A stretch of DNA of 64,000 nucleotides from Paraburkholderia caffeinitolerans (GTDB lineage Bacteria; Pseudomonadota; Gammaproteobacteria; Burkholderiales; Burkholderiaceae). Each line of letters begins with the position of its first letter. Positions within the stretch are counted from its first letter, which is position 1. The DNA lies in contig NZ_CADIKL010000004.1 in the NCBI RefSeq assembly GCF_902859945.1, positions 62,001-126,000 of the forward strand, in the 5' to 3' direction. Below the pieces are notes generated by a model. It made no database searches. It saw only the letters and a program-made list of their open reading frames with translations, and was not told the DNA's origin. The translations under genes and the position numbers were made by a program. This document shows positions 53,284 to 61,009 of this stretch, piece by piece.

Positions 53284-54258
53284 TCATGCATGCCGATGCG
53301 CGTGCACGGGCGAGTCCGCCCGCCATCCCGCATAAGCCGGCGCGCTCGCGGACGAAACGTCCGCGACGGATGAAACGAATGAATTCGCTGCTTGCTCCGG
53401 ACTCGCCGGCACGCCCGCCGACGCCAACAGCGCGGGGCGCAGCGGCCAGTGCGGCAGTTCGGCTGCCACGTGGCGAAAATCGCGCGCGGCCGCCGTCGAC
53501 GGAAACGCATCGACGATGCAGCGCGACAGTTGCAGCGCGCGCGGCATGTGCGGGTCGGCGGCCACGCTGCCCGCGCGCTCGAGCGAGACCGCGAGGTAGC
53601 GGCTCGCGACATCGGCGAGATTCTCGAGCGCGGCTTGCGCGTCGGCGGCGCTCGCCACGTGGTTCGCGAGCACGCGGAACTGGCCGATCGCATGCGCGAA
53701 ATGCAGCCGCTTCATGCAGGCGTAGGCGTCGGTGATCGCCTGCGCGGCCACGCGCATCACGATCAGCACGTCGTGCGCATGCAAGGCGAGCGGCGAGAGC
53801 GCGCCTTCGGCGTCGAGCTGCGCGTCGATCAGCACGAAATCGGCGGGGCCGGCCAGCAGCTTGCTCAACGGCGCATCCAACTGCGCGCCCACGCACTGTT
53901 CGCGCGGCGCGGCCAGCACGCCGAAACCCAGCGCATGCCGAACTACCGCCTGGTCCAGCGCGATCTCGCCACGCATCACGGCCGCGAAGCTTCGCGTGAG
54001 GTTTCCTCCAATACCGCGCGCTTCGCTGCCCGCGCCGCGCATGCCACCGCCAAGCTGAGCGCTCACCGAACGCGGGCCAAGGCACTCGTCAATGACGAGC
54101 ACGTCCTTGCCCAGCGCGGTCAACGCGGCCGCGAGATTGATCACCACGGTCGTGCGCCCCGGTGCGCCGTGGCCGCCCGTCACTGCGATCACGCGCGAGC
54201 CTTCGCGCGCAAGCAGCCGTCGCAGGCCTTCTGCCTGATCGATCACGAACTTATCCAA
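53284..54258 (-). CDS. flhG: FlhG (FleN/YlxH), MinD-like flagellar number regulator
   Basis: 324 residues with the SIMIBI/ParA-type fold. N-terminus MDKFVIDQAEGLRRLLA (TTG start at 54258, overlapping the flhF stop) matches the FlhG DQAxGLR motif. The P-loop region reads IAVTGGHGAPGRTTVVINLA, where MinD/FlhG normally has SGKGGVGKT: both lysines are replaced (His and Arg). The Walker A' acidic motif is DEC instead of DAD. The C-terminal half is divergent. Family members restrain FlhF and set flagellar number. The nucleotide-binding competence of this copy is in doubt. Confidence 0.88.
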   Translation of the reverse strand: MDKFVIDQAEGLRRLLAREGSRVIAVTGGHGAPGRTTVVINLAAALTALGKDVLVIDECLGPRSVSAQLGGGMRGAGSEARGIGGNLTRSFAAVMRGEIALDQAVVRHALGFGVLAAPREQCVGAQLDAPLSKLLAGPADFVLIDAQLDAEGALSPLALHAHDVLIVMRVAAQAITDAYACMKRLHFAHAIGQFRVLANHVASAADAQAALENLADVASRYLAVSLERAGSVAADPHMPRALQLSRCIVDAFPSTAAARDFRHVAAELPHWPLRPALLASAGVPASPEQAANSFVSSVADVSSASAPAYAGWRADSPVHAHRHA

Positions 54259-56212
54259 ACCGGACCTCGGGAGCTTGCGTGGCCGAGCGCGTCGAGAGCG
54301 CGGAGAGCAGCGCGGGAATGTCGTCCTCGTGCGGCACGAACGGCGAGCGATCGCGCGGCACGCAGAACGCGCTGCGCACGAGAAAGCGGCGCGTGGCCAC
54401 GTACAAGTTCTCGGGCACCTTCTGGCCCGTGGAGACGTAGTGCACCGGCAGCTTGTAGCGCAGGACCGTGTCGAGCGTGCTGCCGAGGTTGGTCGCCTCG
54501 TCGAGCTTGGTGAGGATGCAGCCCGCGAGCGGCGAGTTGTCCGGGCCATGCTGGTACGCCTGCACGACTTCGTTGAGCGTGTCGCCGTGGCTGGTCGCCG
54601 AAAGCAGCAGCAGACGCTGCACCGGGCGGCCCGTGCCGCACAGCATGGCGATCTGGTCGGTCACGGCGCGGTCGCGCTGGCTCATGCCGATCGTGTCGAT
54701 CAGCACGATGTGCTTGTTCTTGAGTTCGGTGAGCGCGAGTTGCAGATCGGCGCCGTCACGCACCGCATGCACCGAGACGCCGAGGATCTTGCCGAAGATA
54801 CGCAGTTGCTCGTGACCGCCGATACGGTAGCTGTCGGTCGTGAGCAGCGCGACCTTGCTCGCGCCGAAGCGCATCACGCAGCGCGCGGCGAGCTTTGCCG
54901 TGGTCGTGGTCTTGCCCACGCCAGTCGGGCCCATCAGCGCGAACACGCCGCCGTGCTCCATGAGCGCTTCTTCGTCTTCGAGCACCGGCAGGTTCGATTC
55001 GAGCACCGACTGAACCCACTCCATGCCGGCTTCTTCGGTCTCCACGCTGGGCAGGCGGTCGACCACCATCTTCACGAGCTGCGCCGAAAAGCCGGCCGCG
55101 AAAAGCTGCTTCGTGAGCGTGCCCTGCACCGGGCTGCGGCGCTGATGCTCGCCCCACAGCAGGCCCGCGAACTGCTCTTCCATCATGCCGCGCATGGAGG
55201 CGAGTTCGTGCATCACGGTTTCGTTGACGACCTGCTCGACGCGCGCGCGGATCGCTTCGCTCACCGTTTGCGCGGTGCTGGGCGTGGCGGGTTGCGCCGG
55301 GGTTTGTGCGGCGTGGGCCAGGTTAGCGGCGCCTGCTGCGACGGGCGCCGGGCCGGCCGCATCCGGGCTCTGGCCGATGCTGCGGGCAGCGCGGCGCGCC
55401 GCGACGTGTGCGGCCTGGCGCGCCCATTCGGGCGTGTTCGCGTCCACATCGGCGCGATGCACGGGGTCGGCGGCCACGCCGAGGCCTCTCGCCATGGCGG
55501 CGGCGGGTGTCATGCCGGACGGTTGGGTCTGATCCTGATTCGCTTGCTGGTTCGCGATGCGGCGCGCGTGGTCGATCAGCCAGGGGTTCGATTCGGCCAT
55601 CGTGCGCGGCGCGGCCAAGGAATCGGCGGCGGGCTGTGTGGCTTGCATCGGTTGCGCGGCCGACGGCATCTTCGACTGCTGTGCCGCGTGGCCTGCCGCG
55701 GCTTCGGACGCTTCGGCGCTCAGCTTCGCCTGGGTGGCCTGGGCGAAGGAGACCGTGGTGTCGTCGCTGTCGTTGCTATCGTCGGCTTCGTCGTGTGCTG
55801 TGGTGTTCGCCCCGGCTGCGTTGCGCTCCGCGCCCACCTCCGGGCTCGCGCCGAACACCGACGAGAACACGTCGGGCATGCCGCCGCTTGCGTAGGGATT
55901 GCCAGCGGACGTCGCAACGCTCGCGGCAGGCTGTCCGCCGAAAGCCGTGCGCGACGGTTTCGCCGCGAAACTCGCGCCAGCCTGCGACTGAACGCTAGCG
56001 GATACAGCGCGGCCGAGAGGCGCCACGCCCAGGGGCGCTGCGCCGTCCGCCGGCGCGAGCGCCGCGAGGTCGCTATCCGCGAGTGCGACGATCTCGACGC
56101 TGCCGTCGTCGAGCGTGCGATTCGACAACACGACGGCGTCCGCACCCAGCGCTTCGCGCACGAGGCGCAACGCGTCGCGGCTGGTGCCACCGATGAATTT
56201 GCGAATGTTCAA
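54251..56212 (-). CDS. flhF: FlhF, SRP-like GTPase for flagellar placement
   Basis: 653 residues, longer than the common 400-480. N-terminal B-like domain (MNIRKFIGGTSRDALRLVRE). Then a roughly 230-residue Ala/Gln/Ser-rich linker. The NG GTPase domain (about 330-640) has G1 ALMGPTGVGKTTTTAKLAAR, the SRP-type VALLTTDSYRIGGHEQLRIF, and VLIDTIGMSQRDRAVTDQIA. It recruits early basal-body parts to the assembly site. It starts with TTG at 56212; no ATG precedes the conserved start. It overlaps flhG by 8 bases and has its own class II promoter upstream. Confidence 0.95.
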   Translation of the reverse strand: MNIRKFIGGTSRDALRLVREALGADAVVLSNRTLDDGSVEIVALADSDLAALAPADGAAPLGVAPLGRAVSASVQSQAGASFAAKPSRTAFGGQPAASVATSAGNPYASGGMPDVFSSVFGASPEVGAERNAAGANTTAHDEADDSNDSDDTTVSFAQATQAKLSAEASEAAAGHAAQQSKMPSAAQPMQATQPAADSLAAPRTMAESNPWLIDHARRIANQQANQDQTQPSGMTPAAAMARGLGVAADPVHRADVDANTPEWARQAAHVAARRAARSIGQSPDAAGPAPVAAGAANLAHAAQTPAQPATPSTAQTVSEAIRARVEQVVNETVMHELASMRGMMEEQFAGLLWGEHQRRSPVQGTLTKQLFAAGFSAQLVKMVVDRLPSVETEEAGMEWVQSVLESNLPVLEDEEALMEHGGVFALMGPTGVGKTTTTAKLAARCVMRFGASKVALLTTDSYRIGGHEQLRIFGKILGVSVHAVRDGADLQLALTELKNKHIVLIDTIGMSQRDRAVTDQIAMLCGTGRPVQRLLLLSATSHGDTLNEVVQAYQHGPDNSPLAGCILTKLDEATNLGSTLDTVLRYKLPVHYVSTGQKVPENLYVATRRFLVRSAFCVPRDRSPFVPHEDDIPALLSALSTRSATQAPEVRFG

Positions 56213-56313
56213 GCCAAGCCCCTGATTGAGGTGAGCGGCCTGTGCCGCCCGTCGTTTGCGTCTGGATTACCGCGGGCCTGGCGTTCTCGCACAAGCCCTT
56301 CTCCGATGTTGGA

Positions 56314-56375
56314 ATTATTTCGAAGGTGCGCCCCCGACGATCGGTGGATCAGGGCGGGGAAAGGTGGGTAATTCG
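56314..56375 (-). promoter_or_regulatory. flhF class II promoter (FlhDC-like box)
   Basis: On the minus strand a box begins CGAATTA (56375-56369) and ends CTGATCC (56352-56346). After 26 bases comes AATAAT (56319-56314), the likely -10. The region aligns over about 75 bases with the flhB promoter at 60842-60903, far above chance. It gives flhF-flhG-fliA an independent promoter despite the toxin-antitoxin insertion. Confidence 0.75.
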
Positions 56376-56486
56376 GGGGATGGGGGAAGGCCGGGAATCT
56401 GGTGTGCTTGAGTGCGGCTTTGCGCATCACCCACTGCAGGCGCTGATCATTGACCGGAACAAGACCAAATATGCGACTAACTATTT

Positions 56487-56502
56487 GACCTATAATTCGG
56501 TC
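56487..56502 (+). promoter_or_regulatory. Toxin-antitoxin promoter with overlapping palindrome
   Basis: A consensus TATAAT (56491-56496) is flanked by GACC (56487-56490) and GGTC (56499-56502), an inverted repeat centred on the -10. Such overlap fits Phd/YefM autorepression. The local AT content is clearly higher than in surrounding flagellar DNA. Confidence 0.6.
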
Positions 56503-56564
56503 TATTGATCGGTGTCAGCCTGTGCCGATCTCGTCCTGTTCGCAACACTTCGGGAATCTGGAAA

Positions 56565-56807
56565 ATGGAAAGCATTCTGGCAAGAGTATCGATCGGTATT
56601 AGCGAGCTGAAAATGAACCCAATGGCAGCAATCGAAAAAGCCGACGGCCCCGTTGCAATCCTCAACCGGAACAAGCCGGTTGCCTATCTGGTCCCGGCCA
56701 GCGAATGGGAAGCGATCTGCGACCGTCTCGAAGATATCGAGTTGGCCGAAATCGTGAAATCCCGCGCTGGCGAAGAAGTCGTGAGCGTCAAGCTTGAAGA
56801 CCTATGA
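56565..56807 (+). CDS. Phd/YefM-family antitoxin
   Basis: 80 residues: MESILARVSIGISELKMNPM, then IEKADGPVAILNRNKPVAYL and PASEWEAICDRLEDIELAEI. This is the Phd/YefM DNA-binding N-terminal fold and acidic toxin-binding tail. ATG 56565 is chosen; an upstream in-frame TTG at 56505 lies at the promoter. The gene overlaps the RelE toxin by 14 bases. The pair lies between flhF and flhA on the opposite strand. Confidence 0.93.
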   Translation: MESILARVSIGISELKMNPMAAIEKADGPVAILNRNKPVAYLVPASEWEAICDRLEDIELAEIVKSRAGEEVVSVKLEDL

Positions 56808-57084
56808 GCTGAAGTTCCACAAATCCGCGCTTAAAGATTGGCAACACCTTGACTCCACAGTGCGTACGCAACTCCGCAAAAAGCTCGTAGAGCGGCTGAT
56901 TGCGCCTCGCGTAGATTCGGCGCGTCTCAGTAGCATGCCGGATTGCTACAAGATCAAACTGGCAGCGTCAGGCTATCGTCTCGTCTATCAGGTGATTGAC
57001 GGAGAGCTCGTTGTTCTTGTGATTGCGATCGGCAAGCGCGAGGCAGATCAAGCCTATCGCAAGGCACGCACTCGCCTGGATTAA
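56794..57084 (+). CDS. RelE/ParE-superfamily toxin
   Basis: 96 residues: TYELKFHKSALKDWQHLDST, CYKIKLAASGYRLVYQVIDG, VVLVIAIGKREADQAYRKAR. These match RelE mRNA interferases that cut at the ribosomal A site; the basic residues and C-terminal aromatic/arginine cluster are present. It starts with TTG at 56794 inside the antitoxin end, the only start in frame before the conserved region, so translation is coupled to the antitoxin. Confidence 0.92.
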   Translation: MKTYELKFHKSALKDWQHLDSTVRTQLRKKLVERLIAPRVDSARLSSMPDCYKIKLAASGYRLVYQVIDGELVVLVIAIGKREADQAYRKARTRLD

Positions 57085-57105
57085 ACGAAGCGGTGAAACG
57101 AAGCG

Positions 57106-57315
57106 GTGAAACGGAAATGGCGAAAGATCGCCGTTTTAACTACCCGCCAGCAAAGGGGCACTGAGACCAGCGCGCTCGCAACCGGGCACGGACGGCTGGT
57201 CATGTTGAACGACGCCGAGAAGGGATTCAAGGACGCACTTGAAGGCAAGGTGCAGTCAGAAGAAGCGTTTCGCAATTCGCTGTTGCGTCCTGGTTCACCG
57301 AAGTACGCGGGGTGA
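57106..57315 (+). CDS. Small uncharacterised open frame after relE
   Basis: 69 codons from GTG 57106, or 38 from ATG 57202. The second half (MLNDAEKGFKDALEGKVQSE) is helical and protein-like, while the first half is basic and less convincing. It is preceded by two tandem copies of the 13-base unit AAACGAAGCGGTG (57083-57108). It may be a third gene or a decayed fragment of the toxin-antitoxin insertion. No function can be assigned. Confidence 0.3.
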   Translation: MKRKWRKIAVLTTRQQRGTETSALATGHGRLVMLNDAEKGFKDALEGKVQSEEAFRNSLLRPGSPKYAG

Positions 57316-57353
57316 TGGCGAAGAAGTGGCCGGGCGCGTGCCTCCCGCCCCTA

Positions 57354-59453
57354 TCACCCCGCCCCCACCACATTCACCACCCGCACATTGCGCGTATCCG
57401 GCACCTCCGCATACGAAAGCACCTTCAACTGCGGCAGACTACGCCGCAAAAAGCGCGAAAGCATCGGCCGCAGCGCATGCTGCACGAGCAGCACGGGCGC
57501 AAGACCGAGCGCCTGCTGACGCCCCATCGCCATTTCGGTCTGCGTGAGCAGCGTATGTGCGAGGCCCGGCTCCAGCCCTGGGTTCGGTCCCGAGGTGAGC
57601 GTCTGCGAAAGCACGCGTTCGAGATTGGCGTCCAGCCCCATCACCTGCATGTCGGCATTGCCCGGGAACCACTGCTGCGTGATCGCGCGGCCCAGCGAGA
57701 TGCGCACCGCCGCCGTGAGATCGTGCGCGTCGGGCGAGCGCTGCGCGTGCTCCGCGAGCGACTCCATGATCGTGCGCATGTCGCGGATCGGCACGCCTTC
57801 TTCCAGCAGGTTCTGCAACACCTTCTGCAAGGTCGTGACCGCCAGCACCTTCGGCACGAGGTCATCCACGAGCGAGGGCGTGTCCTTCTGCACGCGCTCG
57901 ATCAGCGCCTGCACTTCGCGGCGGCCAAGCAGCTCGGCGGCGTGCATCACCACGAGGTGATTGAGGTGCGTCGCCACCACGGTGCTCGAATCGACCACCG
58001 TGTAGCCGAACACCTGGGCCTGCTCGCGCATGTTCGAGTCGATCCAGATCGCGGGCAGCCCGAAGGCGGGGTCTGTGGTCGGCGTGCCGGGCACCACCGC
58101 GCTCACCTGCCCCGGATTGATCGCGAGCCACTGGCCCGGGAACGCCTCGCCCGAGCCCACTTCCACGCCCTTTAGCGCGATGCGGTAGGCATTCGGGCGC
58201 AGCTCCAGGTTGTCGCGGATGTGAATGACCGGCGGCAAGAAGCCGATTTCCTGCGCGAACTTCTTGCGGATGCTCTTGATGCGCTTGAGCAGTTCGCCGT
58301 CGGTGTTCTTGTCGACGAGCGGAATGATGCGATAGCCCACTTCGAGGCCGAGCGTATCGATGAGCGCCACGTCGTCCCAGCTCGCCTCAGCGTTCTCGAC
58401 CGGCGCGGCGGCGGCCGGCAGCACGTCCGCGAGCACGGCGCTCGCCTTCTTCGCCTCGGCGTTCTTTTTCAGCACGCGGCCAAGCTGGATCGCGCCCCCG
58501 CCCAGCACCAGAAATGCGAAGTGCGGCATACCCGGAATCAGGCCCATCATCAGGATGATGGTGCCGGTGATCATCATCACGCGCGGGTTCGTGAAAAGCT
58601 GGCCGGTGAGCTGCGTGCCGATGTCCTCGTTGGTCGCCACGCGCGAGACGATCACGCCCGCGGCCGTCGAGATCACGAGCGACGGAATCTGCGCGACGAG
58701 GCCGTCGCCGATGGTCAGCAGCGTATAGGTCTCGCCCGCCGCGGCGATCGGCATGCCGTGCTGCACCACGCCCACGATCAGCCCGCCGATGATGTTGATC
58801 GCCATGATCAAGAGGCCCGCGATGGCGTCGCCGCGCACGAACTTGCTCGCGCCGTCCATCGAGCCGTAGAACTCGGCTTCCTGGGCGATCTCGGTGCGGC
58901 GCTTGCGTGCGGCCTCCTCGTTGATGAGGCCGGCGTTCAAGTCGGCGTCGATCGCCATCTGCTTGCCGGGCATGGCGTCGAGCGTGAAGCGCGCCGACAC
59001 TTCCGCAATCCGCCCCGCGCCCTTCGTGATCACCATGAAGTTGATCACCATGAGGATCACGAACACGACGATGCCCACGGCGAAATTGCCGCCCACGAGG
59101 AAGTGGCCGAACGACTCGATCACCTTGCCGGCTGCGGCAGGGCCGGTGTGGCCTTCTAGCAGCACGACGCGCGTGGAGGCCACGTTCAGCGACAGACGCA
59201 GCAGTGTGGAGAACAGCAGCACGCTCGGGAACGCGGCGAAGTCGAGCGGCTTCATGGTGTACATGCTGACGAGCAGCACCATCACCGAAAGCGCAATGTT
59301 GAAGGTGAACAGCAGATCCAGCAGGAACGGCGGCAACGGCAGGATCATCATGCCGAGGATCATGCAGATCAGGATCGGTCCGGCGAGCGCGCGCAGATTC
59401 GTGCCTTGCAGCACCTCCGGGCGCCGCGCGAGGAAACCGGTGCGGGCGTTCAT
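57354..59453 (-). CDS. flhA: FlhA, export-gate major membrane protein
   Basis: 699 residues. The N-terminal half has about eight membrane helices (ILICMILGMMILPLPPFLLD, FNIALSVMVLLVSMYTMKPL) with the conserved FHIPEP-type loop (FTLDAMPGKQMAIDADLNAG, then RKRRTEIAQEAEFYGSMDGA). The C-terminal half is the nonameric cytoplasmic ring (LGLEVGYRIIPLVDKNTDGE, VVDSSTVVATHLNHLVVMHA). It forms the proton-driven gate and docks chaperone-substrate complexes. It overlaps flhB by four bases. Unlike related genomes, it is not followed directly by flhF. Confidence 0.98.
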   Translation of the reverse strand: MNARTGFLARRPEVLQGTNLRALAGPILICMILGMMILPLPPFLLDLLFTFNIALSVMVLLVSMYTMKPLDFAAFPSVLLFSTLLRLSLNVASTRVVLLEGHTGPAAAGKVIESFGHFLVGGNFAVGIVVFVILMVINFMVITKGAGRIAEVSARFTLDAMPGKQMAIDADLNAGLINEEAARKRRTEIAQEAEFYGSMDGASKFVRGDAIAGLLIMAINIIGGLIVGVVQHGMPIAAAGETYTLLTIGDGLVAQIPSLVISTAAGVIVSRVATNEDIGTQLTGQLFTNPRVMMITGTIILMMGLIPGMPHFAFLVLGGGAIQLGRVLKKNAEAKKASAVLADVLPAAAAPVENAEASWDDVALIDTLGLEVGYRIIPLVDKNTDGELLKRIKSIRKKFAQEIGFLPPVIHIRDNLELRPNAYRIALKGVEVGSGEAFPGQWLAINPGQVSAVVPGTPTTDPAFGLPAIWIDSNMREQAQVFGYTVVDSSTVVATHLNHLVVMHAAELLGRREVQALIERVQKDTPSLVDDLVPKVLAVTTLQKVLQNLLEEGVPIRDMRTIMESLAEHAQRSPDAHDLTAAVRISLGRAITQQWFPGNADMQVMGLDANLERVLSQTLTSGPNPGLEPGLAHTLLTQTEMAMGRQQALGLAPVLLVQHALRPMLSRFLRRSLPQLKVLSYAEVPDTRNVRVVNVVGAG

Positions 59454-60766
59454 TCTGTTGCTCCTTCGTTGCCGTTGCGTGCTGCTTTCCGCGCTTCGTC
59501 TTGCGCTTCTTTCCGATTCGCGCCGGCGGTGTTCGATGCGGTGTTGGGTGCGGCGCCCTGCGCGCCGCCGCTGGCCGCGCGCGCCTCGGGCGAGAGCGCT
59601 TCGTCGGCTTCCTCGGTGGCGTCTTCGTCGCTCACCACGCCCTTGTCCAGTTCAGGCGGCACGTCGAGGTCGGTGGGCGCCATCGGCACGTCGCCGCCGT
59701 GCTCGCGAAAGCGCTTCAACTGATAGACCCACGCCAGCACCTGCGCGACCGCGCCATAAAGCGGGCCGGGAATCTCGCGGTTGATGTCGACGTTGTAATA
59801 GAGCGCGCGCGCAAGCGGCGGCGCTTCGAGCAGCGGCACGTTGTGCTCGGTCGCGAGCTCGCGAATGCGCGCGGCCACAAGGTTCACGCCCTTGGCGACC
59901 ACCTTGGGCGCGCGCATTTCGCCGTCGGCGTACTGGAGCGCGACGGCAAAGTGCGTCGGATTGGTCACCACCACGTCGGCCTTGGGCACCTGCGCCATCA
60001 TGCGGCGGCGCGCCATCGCGCGCTGCTGCTGGCGAATGCGGCCCTTCACGTGCGGGTCGCCTTCGTTCTCGCGATGCTCGCGCTTCACTTCTTCCTTGGT
60101 CATGCGCAGCTTGCGGTGATACGACCAGAGCTGATACGGCACGTCGATGGCGGCCACCACGAACATGCCGGCGACGGTCGTGCCGCAGCACACGGCAACC
60201 AGATGGAGCGCTTCGGCGAACGCGCGCGGCGGAGGCTGCATGGCGAGGCCGAGAATCTCGTCGCGCCGCACCCACAGCGCCGATCCCCCGATGCCGCCCA
60301 CCACGAGCGTCTTCGCGATCGACATGCCAAGCTGGATCGGCCCGTTCACCGAGAAGATGCGCCCGAGCCCCGACACCGGATTGAGGCGGCTGAACTTCAT
60401 CTCCAGAGACTTAGTCGAGAACAGCCAGCCGCCCAGCGCCATGGGCGCGAGCAGCGCGGCCACGCCGGTCAGCAGCAGCACGGGCAAGAGCGCGATGAGG
60501 CCTTCGCGCGCGGCCACGCCGGCGCCCGTGAGCATGCGCTTCGTCTCGAACGCGCCCGCGTGGTTGAAGGTGAGCGCGCCGCGCAGCATCGTCTGCAAAT
60601 GCTCGCCGATGGTGCCCGAGAGCATCCACGCGCCAAAGCACCCCGCCGAAAGCAGCGCGAACGTGGAAAGCTCCCGCGAACGCGCGACCTGCCCCTCCTC
60701 ACGCGCCTTTTCGAGGCGCTTGGGAGTGGCTGATTCGGTTTTTTCGAGGTCGCTGTCCTCTGCCAC
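59450..60766 (-). CDS. flhB: FlhB, export-gate switch protein
   Basis: 438 residues, longer than the usual 350-380 because of an acidic/Ala-rich tail of about 70 residues (DEDATEEADEALSPEARAAS). Four membrane helices; N-terminus VAEDSDLEKTESATPKRLEK. Autocleavage motif NPTH in DVVVTNPTHFAVALQYADGE, then the FlhB-CC domain (APKVVAKGVNLVAARIRELA). GTG 60766 is chosen because GGAGCATCC precedes it and the conserved start follows. The class II promoter lies 76-137 bases upstream. Confidence 0.97.
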   Translation of the reverse strand: MAEDSDLEKTESATPKRLEKAREEGQVARSRELSTFALLSAGCFGAWMLSGTIGEHLQTMLRGALTFNHAGAFETKRMLTGAGVAAREGLIALLPVLLLTGVAALLAPMALGGWLFSTKSLEMKFSRLNPVSGLGRIFSVNGPIQLGMSIAKTLVVGGIGGSALWVRRDEILGLAMQPPPRAFAEALHLVAVCCGTTVAGMFVVAAIDVPYQLWSYHRKLRMTKEEVKREHRENEGDPHVKGRIRQQQRAMARRRMMAQVPKADVVVTNPTHFAVALQYADGEMRAPKVVAKGVNLVAARIRELATEHNVPLLEAPPLARALYYNVDINREIPGPLYGAVAQVLAWVYQLKRFREHGGDVPMAPTDLDVPPELDKGVVSDEDATEEADEALSPEARAASGGAQGAAPNTASNTAGANRKEAQDEARKAARNGNEGATE

Positions 60767-60841
60767 GGATGCTCCGGTCGGCGGCGCACGCACACCCGCC
60801 ACCCCTGCGGTGACGGCGCACGCCCTTTTTCAGTGAGAGCG

Positions 60842-60903
60842 ATTATTGCCTCGGGGCGCAAGCGGCGATTGACGGATCAGGACGGGGAAACCGGGGTAGT
60901 TCG
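60842..60903 (-). promoter_or_regulatory. flhB-flhA class II promoter (FlhDC-like box)
   Basis: Minus-strand box begins CGAACTA (60903-60897), ends CTGATCC (60880-60874), then 26 bases to AATAAT (60847-60842). It closely resembles the flhF promoter; shared blocks include CCATC-CCCGAA and TTTCCCCG-CCTGATCC. Confidence 0.75.
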
Positions 60904-61009
60904 GGAGATGGGATGGCTGCGGGGGCGGGTGCGAGGGTAAGTCCGACGGCAAGAACGAGGCAGGTGTGCGCGCCCGCCGCAGCCGCGGCGGACGCACCGG
61001 CAACGGGCG

